64,000 nucleotides of DNA from NCBI RefSeq assembly GCF_009769735.1, contig NZ_WSRO01000002.1, forward strand, positions 6,745,001-6,809,000, written 5' to 3'. Made by a program: the position numbers and the translations under genes. The stretch's first letter is position 1; every line of letters begins with the position of its first letter. Of this stretch, positions 1-11,600 are shown one piece after another. The notes under the pieces were generated by a model. The model was not told where the DNA came from. It did no database searches and worked only from the letters and a program-made list of their open reading frames with translations. The stretch comes from Streptomyces sp. BA2. GTDB lineage: Bacteria; Actinomycetota; Actinomycetes; Streptomycetales; Streptomycetaceae.

Positions 1-3493
<3,493 letters not shown>

Positions 3494-3581
3494 GTTGCTC
3501 GCGTCCACTGTGTTGGTTCTGAAACCACGAACAACCCCGTATGTCGGGCCACGACTGCGGTGCGGTTGACAGTTTCATAGT

Positions 3582-3700
3582 GTTTCGGTGGTCATAGCGT
3601 GAGGGAAACGCCCGGTTACATTCCGAACCCGGAAGCTAAGCCTCACAGCGCCGATGGTACTGCAGGGGGGACCCTGTGGGAGAGTAGGACGCCGCCGAAC
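3582..3700 (+). rRNA. 5S ribosomal RNA
   Basis: A 119-nt 5S rRNA lies about 90 nt after the 23S end. Its 5' GTTTCGGTGGTCATAGCG and 3' GAGAGTAGGACGCCGCCGAAC ends pair to form helix I. It carries the conserved CCCGGTTACATTCCGAACCC loop at 3610-3629. It is the last gene of the rRNA operon. Confidence 0.95.
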
Positions 3701-3710
3701 TATTATTAGA

Positions 3711-3753
3711 AGAGCTGGTCCCTGAACTTCGGTTCAGGGACCAGCTCTTTTTT
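3711..3753 (+). terminator. rRNA operon intrinsic terminator
   Basis: A perfect 17-bp stem (AGAGCTGGTCCCTGAAC and its complement) closes on a TTCG tetraloop at 3728-3731 and is followed by a run of T residues. It starts about 10 nt after 5S, so it ends the rRNA transcript. Confidence 0.96.
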
Positions 3754-3800
3754 GTTTTGCGTCACTTCCTGTTCACGTTCCGCAGCCAACATCCTGAGGC

Positions 3801-4478
3801 ATGGGGACAGTTGGCATGTTGCGAGCCGCAGGTGTCGGTACCGGTGACGAGGTCATCGTGCCGGCATACGGAAACGTCGAGATCGCCGAGGCCGTGGTCC
3901 TGACAGGGGCCGTGCCCGTATTCGCGGACATAGATCAGGCGACGTACTGCCTCGATCCTGATGCGGTGACCGCCGCCGTGACCTCCCGTACGGCCGCCGT
4001 GGCCGTCGTGCACCGCTTCGGGCACCCGGCCGACGTCAGGCGGCTGCGGGACGTCGGGCAGCGGCACGGCATTCTCGTACTGGAGCAGGGTGAGACGGAC
4101 GCGCCGTACGACGAGCTCGCGCAGCGGCGGGCCCACGCGGTCTACCTCAGCGGGCGGCTCGGCGGTGTGATCACCCCGGACGGCGTCGAGGGGCACAGCT
4201 ATCAGCAGTACGTCGTGCGTGTGCCCGGCAACGGGCGGCCGGACCGGGACGCGTTCGCGCGTGCCGTGCGGGCCAAGGGAATTGACTGCAGGGTGCCTGT
4301 GAAGACGCCCGTTCATCGCACGCCGAAGTTCTGGCGGGACGTCTATCTGCCGGAGACCGAGCGTGCCGCGGACGACACACTTGCGCTGCCGGTCGACGCG
4401 TCCATGTCGCGGCGCGAACTGCAGCGCGTCGTGTCCGCCTGTAATGCGCTCGGCGGGCTTCTCCAGCCGGCCTTCTAG
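3801..4478 (+). CDS. DegT/DnrJ/EryC1-type aminotransferase-like protein, truncated and probably inactive
   Basis: The 225-residue product resembles the PLP-dependent DegT/DnrJ/EryC1/StrS sugar aminotransferases. The block GDEVIVPAYGNVEIAEAV with following VPVFADID is typical of residues 50-90 of that family, and a C-terminal part with HRTPKFW is still recognisable. Full-length members are 370-400 residues. Here the N-terminal segment is missing, and the catalytic segment where PLP-binding lysine should follow the conserved aspartate is reduced to a short SGRLGGVITPDG stretch with no lysine. Classical transamination is therefore unlikely. The ATG chosen has only a weak, very close GAGG, so the start is uncertain. 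It follows the rRNA terminator and is convergent with the esterase gene. It could be a conserved repurposed protein or a decaying gene; a third-position GC bias argues that it is or was coding. Confidence 0.75.
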   Translation: MGTVGMLRAAGVGTGDEVIVPAYGNVEIAEAVVLTGAVPVFADIDQATYCLDPDAVTAAVTSRTAAVAVVHRFGHPADVRRLRDVGQRHGILVLEQGETDAPYDELAQRRAHAVYLSGRLGGVITPDGVEGHSYQQYVVRVPGNGRPDRDAFARAVRAKGIDCRVPVKTPVHRTPKFWRDVYLPETERAADDTLALPVDASMSRRELQRVVSACNALGGLLQPAF

Positions 4479-4498
4479 GACTTCCGGGAGCCCGTTCG

Positions 4499-5395
4499 CT
4501 AAGGGGCCTTCTTTGTGTGGGACTTGAAGAACTCCCACATCAGGTCTGTCGCGTTGACGCCCGCGGTGGGGTCGGACATGCTGCCGCCCGCGCCGCCCGG
4601 CCAGGAATGGCCCATGCCGGGCAGCCGGTGGACGATCACGTCCGAGCCGTCGCGGCACTTGGCCGTTGTCCTTTTGATTTTCTTCTTGAGTTTCTCCGGC
4701 TGGCCCGCCTTGCAGGGCAGGCGCTTCTGCCAGGCCGTGATGCCCTCGTCCATCCCTGTGTAGTGCTCGTCGAGGCCACCGATGAAGGTGATCACGGAGA
4801 CGGGTGTTTTCGGCATGTACGAGTCCGCTGCCGAGTCGGGGCCGAGATAGCCGCCGCTGACCGGGGCGATCGCCGCGAAGGTGTCGGGGAGTTCGACCGC
4901 CAGCTTGTAGGACATGTCGCCGCCGTTGGAGATGCCGGTCGCGTAGACGCGGTCCGGGTCGGCGTTCCAGGTGCCGGTCAGCCTTTTCGTCATCGTACGG
5001 ATGAAGCCCACGTCGTCCTCTGTGCCGCAGCAGATCAACGCGTTGAAGCCTTGGTTGAGGCCGTTGGGGTAGGCGACGAGGAAGTTCTCCTTGTCCGCTT
5101 TGGCGTTGAGGCCGCTGATCTGGGCCATGGCAGTGCCGTCGGCCGGATAGGGGTGCATGGCGATGATCAGTGGGAGCTTCTCGGCGCGGGTGTAGCCGGG
5201 TGGGGCGTGCACCGTGTAGACGCGCTTCTTGCCCTTCCAGGTGAGCGTGACCTTCTGATCGCCGGGGCGCGGGGTCTCCGCGGCCGGTGGCTTCTTGGTG
5301 GGCTTCTGGTCCGCGGCTTCTTTGCCGTCGTCGGACCCGCAGGCCGCGAGCGGCAGGAGCAGGGCGGCCAGCGCCAGGGGTATGGAGTTCCGCAT
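4499..5395 (-). CDS. Secreted lipoprotein esterase, LpqC/poly(3-hydroxybutyrate) depolymerase-like
   Basis: The 298-residue protein begins with a lipoprotein signal: MRNS, a leucine/alanine-rich core and lipobox LAAC with lipidated Cys19. A lysine/proline-rich linker leads into an alpha/beta-hydrolase domain. The nucleophile elbow is GISNGG, a GGLDEHY segment may supply the acid, and GMGHSWPG supplies the histidine. Two adjacent cysteines follow the YPNGLNQ block. The domain matches the LpqC/feruloyl esterase/PHB depolymerase class (COG3509), so hydrolysis of an extracellular ester is expected; the substrate cannot be read from sequence. An alternative start 24 nt upstream (5419) adds MPTRRGTS; neither has a convincing ribosome site. 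It is convergent with the aminotransferase-like gene, 20 nt apart. Confidence 0.88.
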   Translation of the reverse strand: MRNSIPLALAALLLPLAACGSDDGKEAADQKPTKKPPAAETPRPGDQKVTLTWKGKKRVYTVHAPPGYTRAEKLPLIIAMHPYPADGTAMAQISGLNAKADKENFLVAYPNGLNQGFNALICCGTEDDVGFIRTMTKRLTGTWNADPDRVYATGISNGGDMSYKLAVELPDTFAAIAPVSGGYLGPDSAADSYMPKTPVSVITFIGGLDEHYTGMDEGITAWQKRLPCKAGQPEKLKKKIKRTTAKCRDGSDVIVHRLPGMGHSWPGGAGGSMSDPTAGVNATDLMWEFFKSHTKKAP

Positions 5396-5467
5396 GGATG
5401 TACCACGTCGGGTCGGCATGGGCGCAGAGTGGCAGTGGCGGTGCGGGCGGTCCAGAGGAACGGTCGG

Positions 5468-5496
5468 TTCGAGGCGCCTTCGATTTCAGGTATGAT
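5468..5496 (+). promoter_or_regulatory. Candidate promoter of tRNA-Thr
   Basis: A good -10 hexamer TATGAT at 5491-5496 stands about 40 nt before the tRNA. The -35 at the right spacing (TTCGAG, 5468-5473) is poor. This AT-rich spot is unusual in its GC-rich surroundings, which supports the -10 assignment. Confidence 0.4.
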
Positions 5497-5535
5497 CTAT
5501 TCCGTTGCCGCGCGGAAAACCGCGAAGCGCAACAG

Positions 5536-5608
5536 GCCCCTATAGCTCAGTCGGTAGAGCGTCTCCATGGTAAGGAGAAGGTCAGCGGTTCGATTCCGCT
5601 TGGGGGCT
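5536..5608 (+). tRNA. tRNA-Thr (anticodon GGT)
   Basis: A complete 73-nt cloverleaf is visible. The acceptor stem is GCCCCTA/TGGGGGC, the D stem GCTC/GAGC, the anticodon stem TCTCC/GGAGA with loop ATGGTAA giving anticodon GGT, and the T arm AGCGG-TTCGATT-CCGCT. The discriminator base is T and no CCA is encoded. It reads ACC and ACU threonine codons. Confidence 0.96.
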
Positions 5609-5624
5609 CAGCGAGCAAGTACGG

Positions 5625-5658
5625 AAAGTCCCCGCCCAGTTGGGCGGGGACTTTTCTG
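5625..5658 (+). terminator. Bidirectional terminator between tRNA-Thr and osaC
   Basis: A 13-bp perfect stem (AAAGTCCCCGCCC and its complement) with an AGTT loop is followed by CTTTTCTGTTT in the tRNA direction. The outer AAA/TTT pairs let it act on the minus strand too, where it lies about 40 nt after the osaC stop codon. Confidence 0.88.
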
Positions 5659-5694
5659 TTTCCCGGGGGTCCTGAGGCCCCCGGGGCGGGGCTT

Positions 5695-8358
5695 TCAGTC
5701 CTTCTGGAGGCCGGGGACGCGCATCGCGAGGATCGCCATGTCGTCCGACGGGGCGTCCGTCGCGAAGCGTTCCACCGCGCGCATGATGCGGGCCGCGACC
5801 GCGCCCGCCGTGAGCCCGGTGCACGTGGTGAGGACGTCGGCGAGGCCGTCGTCGCCGAGCATGCGGGTGCCTTCGCGGCGCTCGGTGACGCCGTCCGTCA
5901 CGCAGAGCAGGACGTCGCCCGGGTCGAGCGTCATCGTCTGTTCGTAGAGCTCCAGGTCGTCCATGACGCCGAGGAGCGGCTGCGGTTCCGCGTACGGCTC
6001 GACCGTGCCGTCCTGGCGCAGGCGGAGCGGGAGCGGGTGGCCGGCGCAGACGATCTTCAGAACCGCCGAGCCGTCCTCCTGCGGCCACAACTCCCCGTAG
6101 AGGAGGGTGAGGAAGCGGCTGCGGGCGCCCTCGTCGAGGATCGCGGCGTTCAGGCGTTCGAGGACCGCGGGGCCGCCGAAGCCCTCGCGGGCCAGGAGTC
6201 GCAGGGCGTGGCGGGCCAGGCCGGTGACGGCTGCGGCCTCCGGGCCCGTGCCGCAGACGTCGCCGATCGCGAAGCCGTACGCGCCGTCGCGGATGGGGAA
6301 GAGGTCGTAGAAGTCGCCGCCGACCTCATTGCCCTCGCCGGCCGCGCGGTAGATGACCTCGACCTCGACGCCCGGGATCTGCGGGAGCCCCGGCGGCAGC
6401 AGGCTGCGCTGGAGGGACTGGCTGATGGCCATGCGCTCCGAGTACAGGCGGGCGTTGTCCAGGGCGAGGGCCGCTCGGCGGGAGAGATCTTCGGCCAGTT
6501 CCAGGATCTCCTGGCGGAAGTGTTCGTCGGAGGGCTTGCCCAGCGTGAGCATGCCGATGACGCGGTTGCGGGCGACGAGGGGCAGGACGACCGTCTCGCC
6601 GCCCACCGCCGATGCCGTGGAGAGCGTCGTGCCGATGCCTGAGCCAAGGCTCATGGGCTCACCGAGGCCGAGGCTGCGCATGGAGGTGCGCAGGGCGGCC
6701 TGGTGGGCGGCCTCCGAGGGGGCGGCCCAGACGCGGGCTCCGGGGGTCGGCACGGGGTCGGGAGGGGCGATCTTGGAGAGGAGTGCCTTCAGGCCGTCGA
6801 TGCGCTCCTCGTCCTCATGGAGGACGTACGAGAGATAGGGCTCGGACGCCTGGTCGGCGATCGTGTAGACCGCGCACCAGGTGGCGAGCGTCGGGACCGT
6901 CATCTGGGCCATGAGCGCCAGGGTCTGGTCGCGGTCCAGGGTGCCTGCGAGGAGGTCCGAGGCCTCGACGAGGAAGGAGAGCGAGCCGCGGCGCAGGCGC
7001 TCCAGCTCGCCCAGGCGCGCGGACTCGACGGCGAGGGCGATGCGGTCGGCGGCGAACTGGAGGCGCAGGGCCTCTTCGTTCGAGTACCGGTCGGGGGCCT
7101 CGGCGGCGACGCCGAGGGAGCCCGTGAGGCGGCCCTCGACCTTCAGCGGGACCGTGACCACGGAGCGCATGCCCGTGCCGCTGAGGAGCGGTACGGCGCC
7201 GGGGACGACCGTGAGGTCCTCGTGGACGGCCGGCATGCGGGCGGAGCCGTAGCGTCCGGGGCCGGCCTCCACGGGGACGCGGGCGAAGCGCTGGCGGGCC
7301 GACGGCAGGCCTGTGGAGGCGCGGACCTCCAGCTCCGTCTCGTCGTCCGTGGCGAGGAGCAGGAAGGCGGCGTCGCCGTCGAGCATGTCGCGGGCGCGCT
7401 CGACCGTGCGCTGGAGCAGACCGTCGAGGTCGTCCGGCGCGGGAGAGCCGATGAAGACCTCGAAGGGGTCGGCGGTGTGCGACTCGGTGAGTGCCCCGGG
7501 CTCGGGGGCGGGGCCGCGCAGCGGGGTCTGCAGGACGGCGCGCTCGTCGTCGCGGACGAGCAGGCAGACCGTGGACGGTTCGCCGTCGGCGTCGCGGACG
7601 CGCAGATGCGAGGCGTAGACGGGGGTCACGCGGCCGTCGGAGCCGCGGATGCCGTAACTGCCCTCCCAGCGGGAGAGTTGGAGCGCTTCCACGATGCCCG
7701 TGCTGGTGCCCGGGGTGTGCGGCCAGGCGGCGAAGTCGGTGAGCGGTTTGCCGGTGACCTGTTCGGCGACGTACCCGAAGAGCTCTTCGGCGTCTTCGTT
7801 CCAGGCGGAGATCGCGCCGATGCGGTCGATCTGGACGACGGCGACGCGGACTCTGCCGTCGGTGAGCGGGAGCAGCTCGGCGGGGAGGGCGGGGCCCGCT
7901 GCGCGGGTGCCCACGGAGCGGTCGGGGAGGTCGAGTTGGAACCAGACCTGTTTGTGGGTGGGGGTGTAGTCGACGCCCCAGCGGGTGGCGAGCGCCGCGC
8001 ACAGCTGGAGGCCGCGGCCTCCCTCGCGGTCGGGGCTGCCCATGCTCGCCGCGGACTGCTGGAGCGGGATCTCGCGTTCCGGATAGTGGTCGGAGACCTC
8101 GATGCGTACGGCGTCCTCGCTGCGCAGGCAGAGGACGTCCGCGGCGGTTCCGGCGTGCACGACGGCGTTGGTGACCAGCTCGCTGGTGAGGACGACCGCG
8201 TCGTCGACGATGTCCGTGAACCCCCAGCCCTGGAGGGTGTCGCGGACAAAGGAGCGGGCCGTCGCGACGGAACGCCCGACGGGGTCGAAAGTCGCAGCCG
8301 CGCGCGCGGTGATCACAGAACTCCTCGTACGAGTATCGACGCCCAAGTCTCCCACCAT
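5695..8358 (-). CDS. osaC: OsaC-type multidomain stress regulator: RsbW-like ATPase, PAS, GAF and PP2C phosphatase
   Basis: The 887-residue protein is organised as an RsbW-like HATPase domain (about residues 15-150; N box LVTNAVVHAG, G box GGRGLQL), a PAS domain (about 165-290), two GAF-like regions (about 310-440 and 470-640), and a C-terminal SpoIIE-type PP2C phosphatase (about 650-885; GGDFYDLF and the final SDDMAI carry metal-binding aspartates). Domain order and its position divergent from osaA identify it as OsaC. In S. coelicolor, OsaC is known to modulate the osmotic-stress sigma factor SigB, presumably through the RsbW-like domain. It is cytoplasmic, with no membrane segment. A 273-nt gap separates it from the osaA start. 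The start at the ATG of MVGDLG is plausible, though a few residues could be trimmed. Confidence 0.93.
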   Translation of the reverse strand: MVGDLGVDTRTRSSVITARAAATFDPVGRSVATARSFVRDTLQGWGFTDIVDDAVVLTSELVTNAVVHAGTAADVLCLRSEDAVRIEVSDHYPEREIPLQQSAASMGSPDREGGRGLQLCAALATRWGVDYTPTHKQVWFQLDLPDRSVGTRAAGPALPAELLPLTDGRVRVAVVQIDRIGAISAWNEDAEELFGYVAEQVTGKPLTDFAAWPHTPGTSTGIVEALQLSRWEGSYGIRGSDGRVTPVYASHLRVRDADGEPSTVCLLVRDDERAVLQTPLRGPAPEPGALTESHTADPFEVFIGSPAPDDLDGLLQRTVERARDMLDGDAAFLLLATDDETELEVRASTGLPSARQRFARVPVEAGPGRYGSARMPAVHEDLTVVPGAVPLLSGTGMRSVVTVPLKVEGRLTGSLGVAAEAPDRYSNEEALRLQFAADRIALAVESARLGELERLRRGSLSFLVEASDLLAGTLDRDQTLALMAQMTVPTLATWCAVYTIADQASEPYLSYVLHEDEERIDGLKALLSKIAPPDPVPTPGARVWAAPSEAAHQAALRTSMRSLGLGEPMSLGSGIGTTLSTASAVGGETVVLPLVARNRVIGMLTLGKPSDEHFRQEILELAEDLSRRAALALDNARLYSERMAISQSLQRSLLPPGLPQIPGVEVEVIYRAAGEGNEVGGDFYDLFPIRDGAYGFAIGDVCGTGPEAAAVTGLARHALRLLAREGFGGPAVLERLNAAILDEGARSRFLTLLYGELWPQEDGSAVLKIVCAGHPLPLRLRQDGTVEPYAEPQPLLGVMDDLELYEQTMTLDPGDVLLCVTDGVTERREGTRMLGDDGLADVLTTCTGLTAGAVAARIMRAVERFATDAPSDDMAILAMRVPGLQKD

Positions 8359-8631
8359 GGTGCGGCCGCCCCTCCGATGCCCGCTTGTACGTGTGCCACC
8401 GCCCAGGCCGGGCAGGACCGGGGTGGTTGGACAGCCGGATGCCAGGTTACTTACCTTCGCCGTCCATGCTGATGCCGGTCGTCAGTGTTTCCGCCCGGAG
8501 GGTGTGCGGACGGTGTGCGAAGCTGCCGAACTGTTATGGCCTGGTTCAGCCATGGTGAAACACTGGGCAAGCTTCTTGGAGAGAGCCCAGGTAACCCGAG
8601 CAGTACGGTCGACCCTTGCGGGAGGGACACA

Positions 8632-11600
8632 GTGGAGTCTGGCGCAGCGACGCGGGGCACTAAAACGCGTGCGAAAGACGGACAGTCCCAGAGCAAACAG
8701 CGCAAACCGCGCAACGGGGCGACTACGTCAGTGGACGCGGCGGCCCTGAACAGGTTGCTCGCGGCGCTGGCGGCCATGCGGGACGGAAACTTCCGCAAGC
8801 GGCTCACGGTCTCCGGTGACGACGTCATGTCGGAGATCGCCGCCGTCTTCAATGAGGTGGCCGACCGCAATCTGCACCTGACCGGTGAGCTTTCCCGGGT
8901 CCGGCGCATGGTCGGACGTGAGGGAAAGCTCACGGAGCGGCTGGAGAGCGGCGCCAGCGAGGGCTCGTGGGCGGCGGCGATCGACGCGTCGAACGCGCTC
9001 GTCGACGACCTCGTACGCCCCGTCTCCGAGGTCGGGCGGGTGCTCTCCGCGGTCGCCGAGGGTGACCTGGAGCAGCGGATGGAGCTGCGGGCGCAGGTGG
9101 ACGAGGGGAACGGTCATCCGCTGCGCGGGGAGTTCCTCAAGGTCGGCCGGACGGTCAACAACCTCGTCGACCAGCTGTCGACGTTCACCGACGAGGTCAC
9201 GCGGGTGGCCAGCGAGGTGGGTACCGAGGGCAAGCTGGGCGGTCAGGCGCGCGTACGTGGAATGTCCGGTTCGTGGAAGGATCTCACGGATTCGGTGAAC
9301 ACCATGGCGTACCGGCTCACGGCGCAGGTGCGTGACATTGCTCTCGTCACGACAGCGGTCGCCAAGGGTGACTTGTCACGGAAGGTGACGGTTCACGTCG
9401 CCGGCGAGATGCTGGAGCTGAAGAACACCGTCAACACGATGGTCGACCAGCTCTCGTCATTCTCCTCCGAGGTGACCCGCGTCGCGCGCGAGGTCGGCAC
9501 GGAGGGCGAGCTCGGCGGCCAGGCGCAGGTGCCGGGTGTGGCGGGAGTGTGGAAGGACCTCACCGACTCGGTGAATCTTATGGCCGGCAATCTCACCGCC
9601 CAGGTGCGTGGGATCGCCCAGGTCACGACGGCCGTCGCGAACGGCGATCTGTCCCAGAAGGTGACGGTCAGCGCACGCGGCGAGGTCGCCCAACTCGCCG
9701 AGACGATCAACCAGATGACCGAGACGCTGCGTACGTTCGCGGACGAGGTCACCCGCGTCGCGAACGAGGTCGGTGCCGAGGGGCAGCTGGGCGGTCAGGC
9801 GAATGTGCCGGGCGCGGCGGGGACGTGGAAGGACCTCACCGACTCGGTGAACACGGTCTTCCGGAACCTCACCACGCAGGTGCGGGACATCGCGACGGTG
9901 ACGACGGCGGTCGCCAACGGCGATCTGTCGCAGAAGGTCACGGTCGATGTCGCGGGCGAGATGCTCGAGCTGAAGAACACCGTGAACACGATGGTGGACC
10001 AGCTCTCCGCCTTCGGTGCCGAAGTGACGCGTGTGGCGCGGGAGATCGGCGTCGAGGGCGAGCTGGGCGGCCAGGCGCAGGTGCAGGGCGCGGCGGGTAC
10101 GTGGAAGGACCTGACGGACTCGGTCAACACCGCTTTCCGCAACCTCACGGGCCAGGTCCGCAACATCGCGCAGGTGACGACGGCGGTCGCCAACGGCGAC
10201 CTGTCGCAGAAGGTCACCGTCGACGTCTCCGGCGAGATGCTTCAACTGAAGAACACCGTGAACACCATGGTGGACCAGCTGTCGTCCTTCGCCGATCAGG
10301 TCACGCGGATGGCGCGCGACGTGGGTACGGAGGGCCGCCTCGGCGGTCAGGCGCGCGTGGACGGTGTCAGCGGCACCTGGAAGGAACTGACCGACTCCGT
10401 CAACTTCATGGCGGGGAACCTGACGTCGCAGGTACGCCAGATCGCCCAGGTCACGACGGCGGTGGCCCGGGGTGACCTGTCCCAGAAGATCGACGTGGAC
10501 GCGCGCGGCGAGATCCTGGAGCTGAAGAACACCATCAACACGATGGTCGACCAGCTCTCCGCCTTCGCCGACCAGGTGACCCGGGTGGCCCGCGAGGTGG
10601 GCACGGAAGGCCGCCTCGGCGGGCAGGCGCAGGTGCCCGGCGTCGCCGGTGTGTGGCGCGATCTGACCGACTCCGTGAACGGCATGGCCGGCAACCTCAC
10701 CGCCCAGGTGCGCAACATCGCGCAGGTCGCGACCGCGGTGGCGCGAGGTGACCTGTCGCAGAAGATCGACGTGGACGCGCGCGGCGAGATCCTGGAGCTG
10801 AAGAACACCCTCAACACGATGGTGGACCAGCTCTCCGCCTTCGCCGAGCAGGTGACGCGGGTGGCCCGCGAGGTGGGCACCGACGGCATCCTGGGGGGCC
10901 AGGCCGAGGTGCAGGGTGTCTCCGGCACCTGGAAGGACCTCACGCAGTCCGTGAACGGCATGGCGAACAACCTGACTCTTCAGGTCCGCAACATCGCCGA
11001 GGTCACCACGGCCGTCGCCATGGGCGACCTCTCCAAGAAGATCACCGTCGACGCGAAGGGCGAGATTCTCGAGCTCGTCACGACCGTGAACACGATGGTC
11101 GACCAGCTCTCGAACTTCGCCGAGCAGGTCAACCGCGTGGCACGCGAGGTGGGCACCGAGGGCAACCTCGGTGGCCAGGCGCGGGTGCCGGGCGTCACCG
11201 GTACCTGGAAGGACCTCAGCGACAACGTCAACCTGATGGCGAACAACCTGACCGCGCAGGTGCGGGGGATCTCCCAGGTCGCGGCGGCGGTCGCCAACGG
11301 CGACCTCACCAAGAAGGTCACCGTCGAGGCGCGCGGCGAGGTCGCGCAGCTCGCCGACACCGTCAACACGATGGTGAAGACGCTGAGTTCGTTCGCGGAC
11401 GAGGTGACCCGTGTGGCCCGCGAGGTGGGTACGGACGGCATCCTCGGCGGTCAGGCCCGTGTGCCCGGAGTCTCGGGTACGTGGAAGGACCTGACGGAGT
11501 CCGTGAACGGCATGGCCTCCAACCTCACAGGACAGGTCCGCAACATCGCGATGGTCACCACCGCGATCGCCAAGGGCGACCTGACCAAGAAGATCGACAT

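Noticed and set aside
6703-8472. 589-codon plus-strand frame over osaC
   Set aside because: It is a shadow of the well-supported osaC gene on the other strand; no domain is seen.
8359-8631. SigB-type promoter between osaC and osaA
   Set aside because: I looked for GTTT-like and GGGTAT-like boxes at proper spacing and found none convincing on either strand.
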